From the NCBI GenBank assembly GCA_949318235.1, contig OX439129.1:36691027-36755026 (forward strand): DNA of 64,000 bases, in the 5' to 3' direction. The stretch comes from Ecdyonurus torrentis. Its lineage: Eukaryota; Arthropoda; Insecta; Ephemeroptera; Heptageniidae. Below, piece by piece: positions 49,401 through 60,719 of the stretch (position 1 is its first letter; the number at the start of each line of letters is the position of its first letter). Made by a program: the position numbers and the translations under genes. The notes below the pieces were generated by a model that worked only from the letters and a program-made list of their open reading frames with translations, did no database searches and was not told the DNA's origin.

Positions 49401-51296
49401 TTATTATCCATGAATTAGACACCACCACGTTGATTTTGTATTTATTTTCATTTTGACGGTTATTTCATGCATCTGACGTCACAATGTACCGCCGCCAATC
49501 ACAGTCACCGCTCTGGTCACGTGATAAATTTAAGTCCCTCCTTCAAGTTCTTTGCACGCCATCATGGTTCCATCGGTACATTGTGACATCAGATGCGTGA
49601 AATAATCCGTCAAAATGAAAATAAATACAAAATCAACGTGGTGGTGTCTAATTCATGGATAATAAGGTATTGTAATTATCAATATAATATTCTAAATGAT
49701 ATAAAAGTAAGTTGTCAAGGGCTTTAATGCAACATTTGATCTAGATAATTTCAATATGTATTTAAAGTAGGCATTAATTAGCTACATTATGTGTATTTGC
49801 AGAGGTTGTTTTCTCCATGCCACTGCGTAAAGATTCTAGAGAGAGAAAAACAAGCAGCTCGTCACCTCCCGACTTGGGTTACGACACTCAGGATTCTCTG
49901 GCCTGCAGTCCTACAGATGACACTGGCGTGAACAGTGACTTGGAGGACGCTGGGGAAGATGAAGAGGAGGAAGAAGCTGAGGAGTGGTTGCAAAGTATGG
50001 GGGTGGCAGCAGCACAAATCAAGAAACTCAACTCACAAACAACAAAAGTGTATCCTTCTCAACTGCAATTTCAGTCATTCGTTATTTTATTTGATTGTTC
50101 TCAAATTGAAATCACATTTTTTTTTTTTTAGATTTACCATCTTTTTTAAAGTTTTTTTTAAAGTTTTTTTTTTTTTTTTTTCCCCAAGTTACTAAACCAA
50201 ATTAAACATTATTTTGAATACAGTAACTAAAATGAGAATAAAAAGTAAACCCACAATTTTAAAATTTATAAGGTACTGTACCTTTATTTATGCCAATTAA
50301 ACTGTAATGATATATATTGTTTTCTTTGACTTTAAATGATCAGTGCTGCAAAAGCAAGTCAAGATCTCAGGCCTGCATCTCTGGTTCAGATTGTAAAGGA
50401 CGAGGAGGTTCAGGCTTTGTTCAACATGCTTCTCAACTGCAATAGCATAGTTGCCAACACTGGGCCTTTGGCTGGTGTTCCACCAACTTTACTTGCACCT
50501 GTTGCTTATCATGGAGCCACACTCAGACCTCTCACAGTAAGTAAAAGGTTCCCTTTAGTCCCAATCACATCTATAGAGCAATATGAGCAGCTAATACATT
50601 ATTATTGACAATTTTTTATTTAGTTATTTACATTATAGGCCTACACTTAATAAATTAATACTTTATTATTATTATTATTATTTCTTTGCATGGGCTAGGA
50701 ATTATTTTCTCTACCATGGCATCCCTGTCAGTCTAAGCTCATTCTCATTACTATCTCCCATTACTGTACCCAATTTTCCCTAATCTATGTTTGTTTGTTT
50801 TTGTTTTTTTCTTCTTATATCAAATCTTTGTATTTGTACAGTAAAGTACAGTAATATAAAAAAGTCTAGTAGTTAAATTAAATCCATTTAAAATTCAATT
50901 TTCATTTCTTAATATTTTCCAGTGCAATGGAAATATCATTGTGTTTTACTTTTGTGTTGTTAGGTTGGACAACGAGTGGTCAACCTTAATGGTGAACAGT
51001 TCCAGTGTGTTGAAGTATCAGGCCCCGTGCTACCTCACACTCTACGTGATTTATGTGGTCAGTTGGAGAGAACTCAGGCTCAGTTCTCAGTGTGTTGTAC
51101 GACAGTGGATCACTCAAGAGCTTTCTCCCTGCTGCCTACTCCAGAAGATCCTCCCATCACTTCAGCATTTGCTAGGGAAAATCTCCGAGACTGTGGACTA
51201 ACTCCTCATACTTTGAACATGCTGTGTCAGCCAGTGGAGACCCAGGTTCTTGAGAGTGTCAAGTATACAGATGGCAGCTATACATGCCAAGAATAA
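46471..51296 (+). CDS. DONSON: DONSON, replisome / replication initiation factor
   Basis: Eight exons: 46471-46685, 47429-47606, 47682-47795, 48279-48535, 48720-48898, 49803-50049, 50344-50536, 50964-51296; 571 residues (human about 566). All introns are GT-AG and every junction keeps frame. Recognised from family blocks: KNPFKLNL near the N-terminus, LPVDWSIKSRVRF (144 on), WQHPSLPWLNLFPR, CPYFYVCANKFTCLFRAAG (271 on), LVSPTTSGFRNLL, an acidic DEEEEEAEEWLQSMG segment, GPLAGVPPTLLAPVAYHGAT, and SGPVLPHTL. DONSON is a nuclear protein needed to assemble the CMG helicase at origins and to stabilise forks. The start is the first ATG after a probable acceptor at 46,455. AATAAA (51292-51297) overlaps the stop codon. 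Introns 3, 5 and 7 contain foldback repeats. Confidence 0.94.
47859..48230. mobile_element. Foldback element filling DONSON intron 3
   Basis: Long imperfect arms: ATACTTGACCCTAAAAATA, AATAGTAATCAGTCGTTTAT and TCATTGGGATAAGTGAGCC on the left mirror AACGACTAATTTCTATT, GCTTGCTTATCCC and TTTTTAGGATTAAGTAT on the right. It occupies nearly the whole 483-base intron without touching the splice sites. Confidence 0.7.
49023..49723. mobile_element. TTAA-flanked foldback element in DONSON intron 5, with nested insertion
   Basis: Same family as 38,474-38,914: TTAA|AGCCCTTGTCAACTTACT on the left and AAGTTGTCAAGGGCT|TTAA on the right, with TTTAGAATACTAGG, a TGACGTCA site, CCAATCACAGTCACC and GTCACGTGAT inside. 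The left arm is split by unrelated sequence at about 49,108-49,390 carrying the TAGAGATTAGAGCACG repeat. The words ACCTATACCTTATTAT flank that insertion on both sides. Confidence 0.75.
49133..49250 (+). repeat. Dispersed repeat copy (TAGTTGGTAGAGATTAGAG family)
   Basis: AAAATAGTTGGTAGAGATTA followed by GAGCACGTTGAATTG, AATTAATAAAACGTG and AATTCTCTAATTT. It lies within the insertion in DONSON intron 5 and matches copies at about 694-797 and 54,070-54,126. Confidence 0.7.
50686..50800. repeat. Solo arm of the ACCAGCAAGGG-family foldback, DONSON intron 7
   Basis: AATTATTTTCTCTACCATGG, CATCCCTGTCAGTCTAAGC and TTACTATCTCCCATTACTG match the outer arms of the element at 28,975-29,570. Only one arm is present. 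Confidence 0.65.
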
Positions 51297-51428
51297 ATAC
51301 AGTAATATACAAGTGTCACAAGTGTCACTGATGACTGTCAAAGGATAGAACTGTTAATTTGACCCTTTTCTAAGATACAAGTAAAACATGAAATTCATAG
51401 TGACTCTTGTTAGTAGAGAATTTTAAGG

Positions 51429-52427
51429 AAAGAAGCGCTTTCCGACAAATTTAGTCTTGCTGCGTAAAAAGAAGTTAACTTTGATTGCAGGCAGTGTTGC
51501 ATAAAGACTACAACCAGTCATACATACATACATACATATCATGACGCTATAAATCCCTTTCGGGGTAAGCCAACAACACAGATGTTTTATCCTGACCCAG
51601 TGATAGACCTCCACAACTTCCTATCCTGACATACTTCACTTGCTTCCGCCAGTCTCATACCTTGTTTCATACATTTCCTTTTGCATTTCATACTGCGTAC
51701 ATTCTTATTTTTCAAACATCTTCCAACCACCTCAGACCATGATGTTTTAGGCCTGCCTCTATCTCTCCTTCCACCCACTCTACTATGAAATACCTGCTTT
51801 GCTATTCTTTCATCACCCATTCTCTCAACATGACCAAACCACCGTAATACACTGTTCTCATACTTCTCAGTCACAGTTTCTTTTACTCCACATTTCTCCA
51901 ACACCCAAGTATTCCTTACCCTATCTAATCTTGTTTTACCACACATACTTCTAAGAAAACTCATACCAACAGCATTCACCCTACTCATATGCCTACTCTG
52001 ACATACCCATGATTCAGAACCATATAAGATAGTTGGGAGTAAGACAGAATTGTACACTGTAAGTTTTGCTTTGTTTGATAAAGCATCACTCTTGGCCAAT
52101 CCTGCCATGCTGCCAACTACTTTCCTACCTGCCGCCACTCTCCTCTCAATCTCCCCATCTATACTTCCATTCTCTTGATATAATCTTCCCAAATATACAA
52201 ACTCTTTCACTCTTTCCAGCTTTTCTCCATTCAACCAGTCAAAAGTGCTAAAATTGGGGAAACCAATTAAATCGCTTGTTACATTGTGCTATTCAGCGCT
52301 ATAAAGTGTGATCTAATTTCCGGGCTTTCGATGTTCATAATTTTTGCTCAAGGCTACTTGCAAACGGAAGCAACCCTTTCAGACTCTTTGCTACTCAGAA
52401 AACCTAAATTTGTCGGAATGCGCTTCT
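51429..52427. mobile_element. Inverted-repeat pair enclosing the LINE insertion
   Basis: AGAAGCGCTTTCCGACAAAT (51,431 on) is mirrored by ATTTGTCGGAATGCGCTTCT (ending about 52,425), together about 24 bases with one mismatch. These look like the ends of a short DNA element (about 280 bases once the LINE is removed) that later received the LINE. No target duplication is visible at its ends. Confidence 0.5.
51521..52231 (-). mobile_element. 5'-truncated non-LTR retrotransposon (LINE) copy
   Basis: On the minus strand an open frame ends at 51,587 and encodes about 214 residues typical of the C-terminal end of LINE reverse transcriptase polyproteins: EFVYLG, TVYNSVLLPTILYGSESW, and the LRWFGHVERM ... 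GRRDRGRPKTSW signature. The 3' end carries GGCTTACCCCGAAAGGG and a TATG tetramer tail. A perfect 10-base target-site duplication, CAACCAGTCA, flanks the copy at 51,511-51,520 and 52,232-52,241, confirming a target-primed insertion truncated at its 5' end. The reverse transcriptase and endonuclease domains are missing, so it is dead on arrival, although the remaining frame is intact, suggesting a fairly recent insertion. Confidence 0.9.
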
Positions 52428-52943
52428 CTCCATTTACTAGTTTTATTATCTACGTAAGTTATGCATTAAAATGTGCAATGTATGTGGTACATAATGTGAT
52501 TTTTGTGTGAAGAATTAATTATTGCTTAGGTACATATTTGCTTTCAAATAAGCAAAATAGAAAAAAAAAATGTAAATTGTGTATATACGGTATGTAATAT
52601 TTGTTAGCAGAAAAAGAAAGAAAGTAAATAAGTGTAGCTTTTTATACCAGTACAGTATACATAGTTTTGCTGTCTAAGAGAAATTTTGTACTTCCCTCTT
52701 TCTTTCTCCTCAACTCCCAAACATTGTAAAATATGACTTTTTTTTTTTTTTTTTTTTAAAATGGTTGAATACTATAATTTGAAAATTTTATTTGCAATAA
52801 ATAATAACTACTGTAATAATAATCTGGGAGGTTTGAATAAATTAGGAGAGTATAAACAAAAAATATGTAATTGCCAGAGACCCAAAAAATGATCATTTCA
52901 CAAAATCAGATTTGTTAAGGAAAATAAACCATCGCAGTTAGGT

Positions 52944-53268
52944 ATGATAAATTTGAAAGAAAAGGATAGGAGAAACCAGCAAGGGCCTTACCATAGTGAA
53001 GAGAGTCCCATAGTTTGGTGAAAATCTTGCTAGCACAGATATAAAAAACTAACACATTGGAAATATCATTTATAGTTTCTCTCTGAGTCTGTAAGGACTG
53101 ATGAAGGCATAACACGCTCCATCTCTCTTGGAGTTAATTGCCAAAATATTTCCAATGTGTTAGTTTTTTATATCTGTGCTAGCAAGATTTTCACCAAACT
53201 AAGGGACTCTCTTCACTATGGTAAGGCCCTTGCTGGTTTCTCCTATCCTTTTCTTTAAAATTTATCAT
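52944..53268. mobile_element. Young foldback MITE (ACCAGCAAGGG family)
   Basis: Near-perfect palindrome with arms of over 110 bases: AAAGAAAAGGATAGGAGAAA, ACCAGCAAGGGCCTTACCAT, GTGAAGAGAGTCCC, GGTGAAAATCTTGCTAGCAC and AACACATTGGAAATAT are all mirrored on the right. Its ends match those of the copies in introns 1 of both FADD-like genes, but the inner part differs. High arm identity suggests recent activity or gene conversion. Confidence 0.85.
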
Positions 53269-54069
53269 TTCACAAAATCAATTATTATTTAAATCTTTTA
53301 TGTTGATTTTTGCTGCAGACCTGACTGAGCAGTTCACAAAATCAAGAAGTCCAAATAATTATTAAATTTTACAAAATCATGTTTGTGTGGGTGTCTATAA
53401 AATTTGTATGTTTAAAGTTTTTGACAATTATTAAAAATAAAATGCAATTGTTTTATTTTTAAATAGAACTAAAATGTAATATTAAAGTGTCTGGGAATAA
53501 AGCATAGCTACTGTAGCTATATTAAAAAAATATGTATATTTGGTTCAATTTTGCCTAGCTTAAATTTGGAGTCTTTTTTTTTTATCCATATAAAAAAAAT
53601 GTGGGAGCTTCCTATCTAAAATCAAATTACTTTTAACTTTGACAATAACTAGGGTTCTGGAATTTTGCCCAGTCAAAAAAAAAAAAAAAAAAAAAAGTTT
53701 TTTTTTTCTTCATTTTTTTTAATGTATAAAAAAATGCTATTTCTGAAGAAAATATAAAGCTTAAAATATAAATTTGAAACATTAACTTTTTTCTTTCACT
53801 GATTCATTACTTTGACGTTTCTTTTATTTATAAAATATACTGATTTTTTTTTTTTTTTTTTTTTTTTGAGTGCAACAAATGATGGTCCTAATATAAAAAG
53901 TTCTAGTTCATTTTTAATTTTATACAAAATATAAATTGAAAAAATACTTGAAATTTCTTTAATAATAATTGCTTTTTTAACAACTTAAAAAAAAAAAAAA
54001 AAACTTTTACATGTCTATTTAAAAAGAAAAAAAAAAACATGTGGGTTTATTGGGATTAAAAAACAAACA

Positions 54070-54126
54070 ATTTCGTGTTTTATTAATTTTCAATTCAACG
54101 TGCTCTAATCTCTACCAACTATTTTC
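54070..54126 (-). repeat. Dispersed repeat copy (TAGTTGGTAGAGATTAGAG family)
   Basis: On the minus strand: AGTTGGTAGAGATTAGAGCA, then CGTTGAATTG and AATTAATAAAACACG. A partial copy of the same family as near 694 and 49,133. Confidence 0.65.
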
Positions 54127-54154
54127 TAAATATTTTTTTAAACAATAAAACCCA

Positions 54155-54189
<35 letters not shown>

Positions 54190-54333
54190 AAACTCTGTAT
54201 GCTTTTTTTGGGTGCAACTGCATTCCCCCTCATGTGACTGACTTATTCATGTATCATTTTTGTTGGAGCATTTAAATGTCAAACTCAACTGCACAACTAA
54301 TTGATTTGTCAAACTTTTGCATATATGCTTGTG

Positions 54334-54364
<31 letters not shown>

Positions 54365-57300
54365 TTGGAGAGTGCATTGATGTATTCCAGATTTAGGGAT
54401 TGTACACTTCATGCAGCGTCCGGTCTACAGCATAAGTTACCCTAGCACGCAAGGCCTAAATTCAAAGCTTATTGCTACAAAGAAGACCTATCTCTTCCTT
54501 TGATTCTAATTTACACAAAAATATAATTTGCCACACATATGAGATTCCTTCGTGATCTATAACAATAGTTTTATTCCTTACTAGTTTTTTTTTTTTTTTT
54601 TTTTTAACTAAATGTGCTGTGACTTTATAAATATTAAATGGCAGAGGTCTAAAATGAAGAAAATTTGCCGTTTCTATAGTGACGTTATCATAGACCTAAG
54701 AACCCGAAATATATATTTTTTCTTTATATCATATTTGAACTCGGTACTCATCATAAGTACAAAATATGCAAAACAACATTTTGGGTTGCACACTTCTTTA
54801 ACTTTATTTTGTACCAATATGTTTTAAATTTAGTGTGCAAAATAAAATTATTCCAAGCTATTTTTATTATTTTATATAATTTGACAATTAGCAAGAAAAA
54901 AAGGGAAGGTAAAAAAAAACTCTGAAAAATATATGATTTATTCTTCTTGCTTGTGAGACCACATTAGATTTTTCCTGGCTAAATCATTCCCCTGCTTTAC
55001 CTTTTTTGGGGTATTAGTTAAATCAAAGCAATGTTTTGTTTATTAGCAAAGTCCATGGTGTATACAATCACATTGAAACCAATTAAATACAGGATAAGAA
55101 ATTACATAATCTTACATAAGTATTTTTTTTTTGTATGTGTTAATCATGGATAATTGCCAATACAATAATTAATGATGAATTAAAAAAATAAATATATAAA
55201 ATAATATTAAAAAAAAAAGTGTAACAAATATATAGACCAAGGCTTTTAGGGTAAGAGCTGTCAGTTTTAAACAATGCTTAATTAATTAATATTGTTCTGA
55301 CCAATGACTTGCATAATTTAAAACTGTGTGATGATGAATTATTGATCAGGTTTGAGAGGTATAAAAAGTTTGAGAAAAGTGATCACGTGTATAAGCAAGT
55401 GTAAAATATTCAATAACAATTATTAGTATCTATATTAATGACAGATTGTAAACTTGTTTGAATGTTTCATATTTTTGTATATTTTACTGTTTATAAATAT
55501 ATCTTGTAAAAAATTGAAATTTTTTTTCTTTTCTAATTTCTCGAGAAAAAAAATGTATCCCTACTTTGTTGAAGCCCATTATAAGAAGTATAAGATAATA
55601 ATGGAAAAGAGAAAGATCAAAACACATTGTAATTTTTAATAATTGTGTTCTCTAAATGTTTGCCAATTTAACTATTTAGCAGAGTTCTAATTTATCTCTG
55701 CTATTTGTACTGCTCTCTCCTTTTTCTGTGCAATTACTTCCATAATAATTATTCAAATGTTTAAAAAGAGATTAGATCAACGTCTAAACAACATATAAGA
55801 TATCTATATAGGTATTGTAAAATAAACAAAGTGTAAATTGAAAAGAATAAAATAGCCTGAAAACAGATCATTATCAATTAAAAAATCACGACAATAACGC
55901 GATTTGTTGAAGTAGATACCCTAAATAATAAAGAATAATAATAATAAATCTAGCTTATTTATGCAATTCTCTGCTTTGTCATTTTATTATTTGTCTTTAA
56001 CGAAAGTATAGCAATTGTTATAATAATATAATAAAATGAGTCAGCATTTTTTTACATTTTGATAAATGACATGCATCAAAACTTTAAAAATTTGTGTCAA
56101 AAATGCTCTACAAACAAATAGTACGTCACAGAAAAATGTAATGTTCTTTCCCCTCATCTTCAATAAAAAAAAAAACATAGTAATAATAGTACTGGGGTTA
56201 GTAATATTTATTTTATGGTATTACCTTTCGCTTATTTATTATAAAACAACTTTGTTTATTTTTTTTATGGGCTGTTACGACGCGCTTAATTGTCGCAAAC
56301 TTTTTTTTTTTTTTTTTTAATTAACTTCATATATTGATCACGACCCGGCAACGTAATTAAAAAGCTTTGGTTCACAGGTTTTGCACCACAGTTTAATATT
56401 GAAGATTGCTCGCGGCACGTACGCCACACCCGATTATGTCCTAAACATCACGCAGTCCCTTCTAATGTCCTGACTAACTGACAAGGCAGGTAGCTGGAAC
56501 CATTGACCAAATCTGTAGGAGAGAAAGCAACAGTATGTAATTCAAACTATACATCATGTTTCGTAATCGTATAATATAAAACTTATATGAATTCTCAATC
56601 AATAAATTGTGACATGTACTGTAGCAGATATTTTATAGTTTCATCATTATATACCAGTTGAATTAATACTGATCCAAAAGTAGCGATAAAGTTTACTGGA
56701 TCAGGTAAAAACGGGAGAAGCGGGTGTCGATCAATTCTAAATAAACAGGCTGTCTTGTATCGTATTATTATATGTTATTTTGTGTCTGTATTTATTCTTC
56801 TTCTTGTTTTTTGTATCATTTAACTGAACAAAATTAATTCCGTATACTAATTGTTTCTAATTCTCAATTATATAGTCAGAGGCTGGAAACATGCAAAATA
56901 GACCGATCCAAAAATATATGGAATCACAATTATGGGTTTTCTCTTTATCATTTTTTTTTTCATTTTTTAAACAGAATTAATAGAGACAAAAAGACCCAAA
57001 TCGTTGCTTTACATAATTTAAATCATAAGTCTATGATTTAAATAATAATAATAATAATGAATTACATTTTATATGATTTTCTTGTGCCATGAAAATAGCT
57101 ACTGATGTACCGAAATGAAATGAAACTTGCAACTTTAGTCATGCATTTCAGTCTATAGTTGTGCAAGTTTTTGATTTCCTTGCGGTACATAGCCCATATA
57201 AGAACTGTCAATGTTTAATTATGATATAATGACAATCAACATAAAAAGTTTACTATACGATTCGTATTTAGGTTCGATCAAAGGTAAATTCAGTATTATA

Positions 57301-59590
57301 CAATTCACGACTTTATTATTTTCATTGTTACAAACTTAAAGAGATCAAATTCGTTGTTCCGCATATAAGAAAAGTATTGAGTAAACAATTTGATCACTAA
57401 ATTTACAACAGTGAAAAAATAAAACAAGTCATAAATTATTATACATACTTGTTAATTGAAGAGTTTGCTGAAAATGTTGAAATTTAGTCTTTTCTACAGT
57501 ATATTATACTTGTGCTTTTTAAATTATTTGTTATTTTATACCAATGAGGTTAATTTTATTTCATATTCTTAAAAGAGCTAGGACAATTAATTTAATTTAA
57601 TTTTATTAAATTTAATTATTAATTTTAATCAATTTAAATCGGAAAATGACGACACGATCGGTAACTTATGCATGTGGGCATAGGAAAAAGTTACCGACCG
57701 TGACGTTATTTTGCGACATTAAAAAAATTAATAAAAAATACGTAATGAATTAAAAAATTATGAATTTGCATATATCGATTCAAGACGATGTCCTCTTTTA
57801 GATTATGCAATAAGATTACCTTTCAATTTCCAATGTATTTTTTTTAGTCTTTATAATTGAAGTTTCCAGTATAAAAATGCACTTTTCAACGCTTTCTTGT
57901 GCACGTATTATATAGCTTATAGGATTGTGAAATCAGATAATGAAGGAAAGTATTGCGTTTATATTTTAGCTATTCGTGCTCGATCGAACTATTTAATTTG
58001 TGAGCAGCATTATTGATTGCCCCTGTACATATAGGCAACTTTAATGCCCTTGAAGTTACACCTGTATGCCTAAGTTTCAGGAGCTAACGTATTAAAAACC
58101 AAGATGATCGAGTTCAAAAAGAAGAAATAGGCCACTCTATTTTACTTTCTTTGGAACACAAAGTTACTATTAACCAGGTCATACCTTAGTCTGTGGCTCT
58201 GTTTAATTTTTTATTATTATTATAATATTATTATTGACATCTGATTTTATTTCACATATGAAAGTTTAATGATTGCAAATAATTACACTATTATTAAAAT
58301 GCAAAGATGAATTCTGTCTGGTTCACTTTTAATGCTGATTTTCTTAAAGAAAGTGAATAGATGATACTAAATAATTTCTACATTTAAGTTTGTTAATATA
58401 TTCGGTTATAGAAATAGAATATTTTCAGTTAATAATATTCGTAACTGTATGTAATTTAAATTTATAGAAATTATTGGCCTAGGAATGGCTTGTTAACAAG
58501 TAGAAATATTATCATCATCAATCCAATAAATTTTATTGGTTGCGCCGCATCTCTAATTATTGGACATTGAAAATGTTGCACCATGTTAACAATAAGCCAT
58601 TATATTTTGAAGAATGTAATAATGAAAAATATAATGTGCATTTAATTTTTAATTTTGTTGATGGGCTGCAAAGTTTTAAAATTATTTGCCTTTCTTATGT
58701 TTAAATCAGAGACCTTAACCGGAAATGATTGCGGTTCCTGAACTTTTTTTTAACCACTTCCGAGAATTGGTTCTTAAGTATCACTTTTTTGGAAACGGTT
58801 CTTATGAATCACCCTTTGAAAACCAGTTTTGAAAGCCGCATATAATATAGGTGGTTCCGGTACCTGTTTTAATTTAAAGTTGACTAAAACAAGGTTTCTA
58901 GGTGGTCTAGTCTAACATAGCGTATGACATAAAATATAACGTATCAAACTCTGCAGTTTCAAATTTATTTATGTATTAAAAAAATAAATAAATAACGTAA
59001 TAAGATATAGGCCTATTATAAAACAAAAGTTACCAATTATCATGTCTGGATAACTTAACTGTAAAAACATTTTTCCAAGGTATATTTTTAATGTTAAAAA
59101 ATTATTTTTGCTGTACGTGTTTGATTCTATCAAAATAATAATGAATGCTTGCAAGTAACTTAATGCACAATAAATTTTATTTTCTTAGTAAAGCAAAAGA
59201 AAATTTGTTTCAATAGTAATGTGAGAAAAATAAAACAAATGAAGAAAAAAAAATTGTAATATGTAGGTCAGAGATGAGAGAGAAATAAAGAAGATGAGTC
59301 AGGATTAAATTACATCTCATTTTTGATATTGTATATTTTTGTGCACGGGAAATAACTCATACATATCAAAAAGTGAAGTGAAAAACCACAATAAAGGATC
59401 AGTGACCTATCCCACAGAACAATGGGGTAATTCCGCACGTCGCTCGTTCTACCATTGGGTCAGGGTCGCAAACTTACTACTTCATCAAATCTGCGTCGGT
59501 TCTTCTCTGTCTAAAATACAGGAAGCATCTCCCTTTTTTTATTATTATTATTTTTTTGCCCTACAAAAACACATAAATAGGTATGTAATC

Positions 59591-59624
<34 letters not shown>

Positions 59625-60519
59625 TGAGCAAATCGTCTAGAATTATAGTTATATTCTATCAAGTAGAATTTAAGACCAATTATTAGAAAATTTCTCCAAA
59701 AAAAGTTCAAATTAATGAAAAAAAAAAAAAAAAAAAAAAGTGATTTAACATAATTTTCATGATATGAGTGATCAAACCATAATATAGAAGTGTCAAAATA
59801 CAATTTCGTTCCACATTAAGAAAAAGAAATTTTGAAAACTTAACAAATTTAATGCTCGCATATTTGTATAAAATATAAATGATGAGAAGAAATAGAAAAC
59901 TTAAATAGAGAAGTTATATATATTTTTTTTATATTATAATATTCAGTACAGTATATTAACATATGCACCACGTGTATTAAAAAAAAAAAATAAAAACATT
60001 GAGTTTTTAATTTCTATTCTCCATTAAAAATAATATTAATTAAATTATGCAATCTTACTTTAATTTAAAATATTATTGTATAGACTTAATTTTATAAATT
60101 TGTTTAGCAATTGTTTATCAAAGAACTATTCAGTTCATGACTTTTTATATATTATGCTAATTCATAATATCAAAGCTCATAATCTCTATATAGAATCTAA
60201 ATAATATAGTTTTTCTATACCTCATTTTTCTTTTAAACATATTATCATGATTAAATTGACAGTAAAATATAAAAAAATAATAAAATTATGACGTATTATC
60301 GTAAAGACAATTATTTATAATATTAAGAAATTGCGTGTGAAATAAAATGGGCGAAGAAAAAAAAAATGTCGTGATTTCCTGGTGTCATATTCATAATATT
60401 TTTGCTATTATTTGTTACTAAATCTTTATATTATACTATGGTATATTATTGGTAAGTGAAAGTGCATTGGCCGTTATGAAGTTAAAAGTTATAAAAGTTT
60501 GATATATGAATATAAGTAA

Positions 60520-60719
60520 GTAAGTAAGTGACCCGAAGTGAGCGCGGTTAAGAAGGAGGGTGATCCGCGAGGCCACTTGTGCTTACGTTATAGTAGTAAA
60601 GTGTTGTTGAGTTTGGAGTTGGAGTGAGTGAGTCAGTCAGTCGGTGTATAGCAGCCAAGGTGTGTGTCACATCACTTTCATCTCTTCACACACACAACTT
60701 TGTCTTCACAATGATTACG
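60520..60719 (+). CDS. Probable first exon (5' UTR + MIT...) of a gene leaving the window
   Basis: A GC-richer stretch ends in a CT/CA-rich leader (CTCTTCACACACACAACTTT), then CACA-ATG-ATT-ACG followed at 60,720 by a strong donor, G|GTAAGT. The coding part would be 60711-60719 (Met-Ile-Thr), phase 0, with the rest beyond a long intron. Two overlapping TCAGT initiator-like motifs at 60,633-60,641 would fit an arthropod transcription start. The product cannot be identified from three residues, and no continuation exon was found up to 64,000. Confidence 0.4.

Larger units (their letters stand above)
51297..60710. other. Intergenic region downstream of DONSON
   Basis: About 9.4 kb, mostly AT-rich with very frequent poly(A)/poly(T) runs. 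It holds the LINE fragment (51,511-52,241), the foldback at 52,944-53,268 and a dispersed repeat near 54,070-54,126. GC-richer patches at about 54,370-54,480, 56,339-56,520 and 59,339-59,525 show no recognisable protein and are left unassigned. A hairpin (CGGTAACTT / AAGTTACCG) is at about 57,658-57,700. Confidence 0.65.

Noticed and set aside
51587..52234. Independent host gene for the 215-codon minus-strand frame
   Set aside because: The WFGHVERM...RGRPKTSW signature, the TATG tail and the 10-base target duplication show that it is a truncated LINE.
59339..59686. 115-codon frame in a GC-richer patch
   Set aside because: Runs into poly(T) and polyphenylalanine, has no ATG at its start and no family resemblance.
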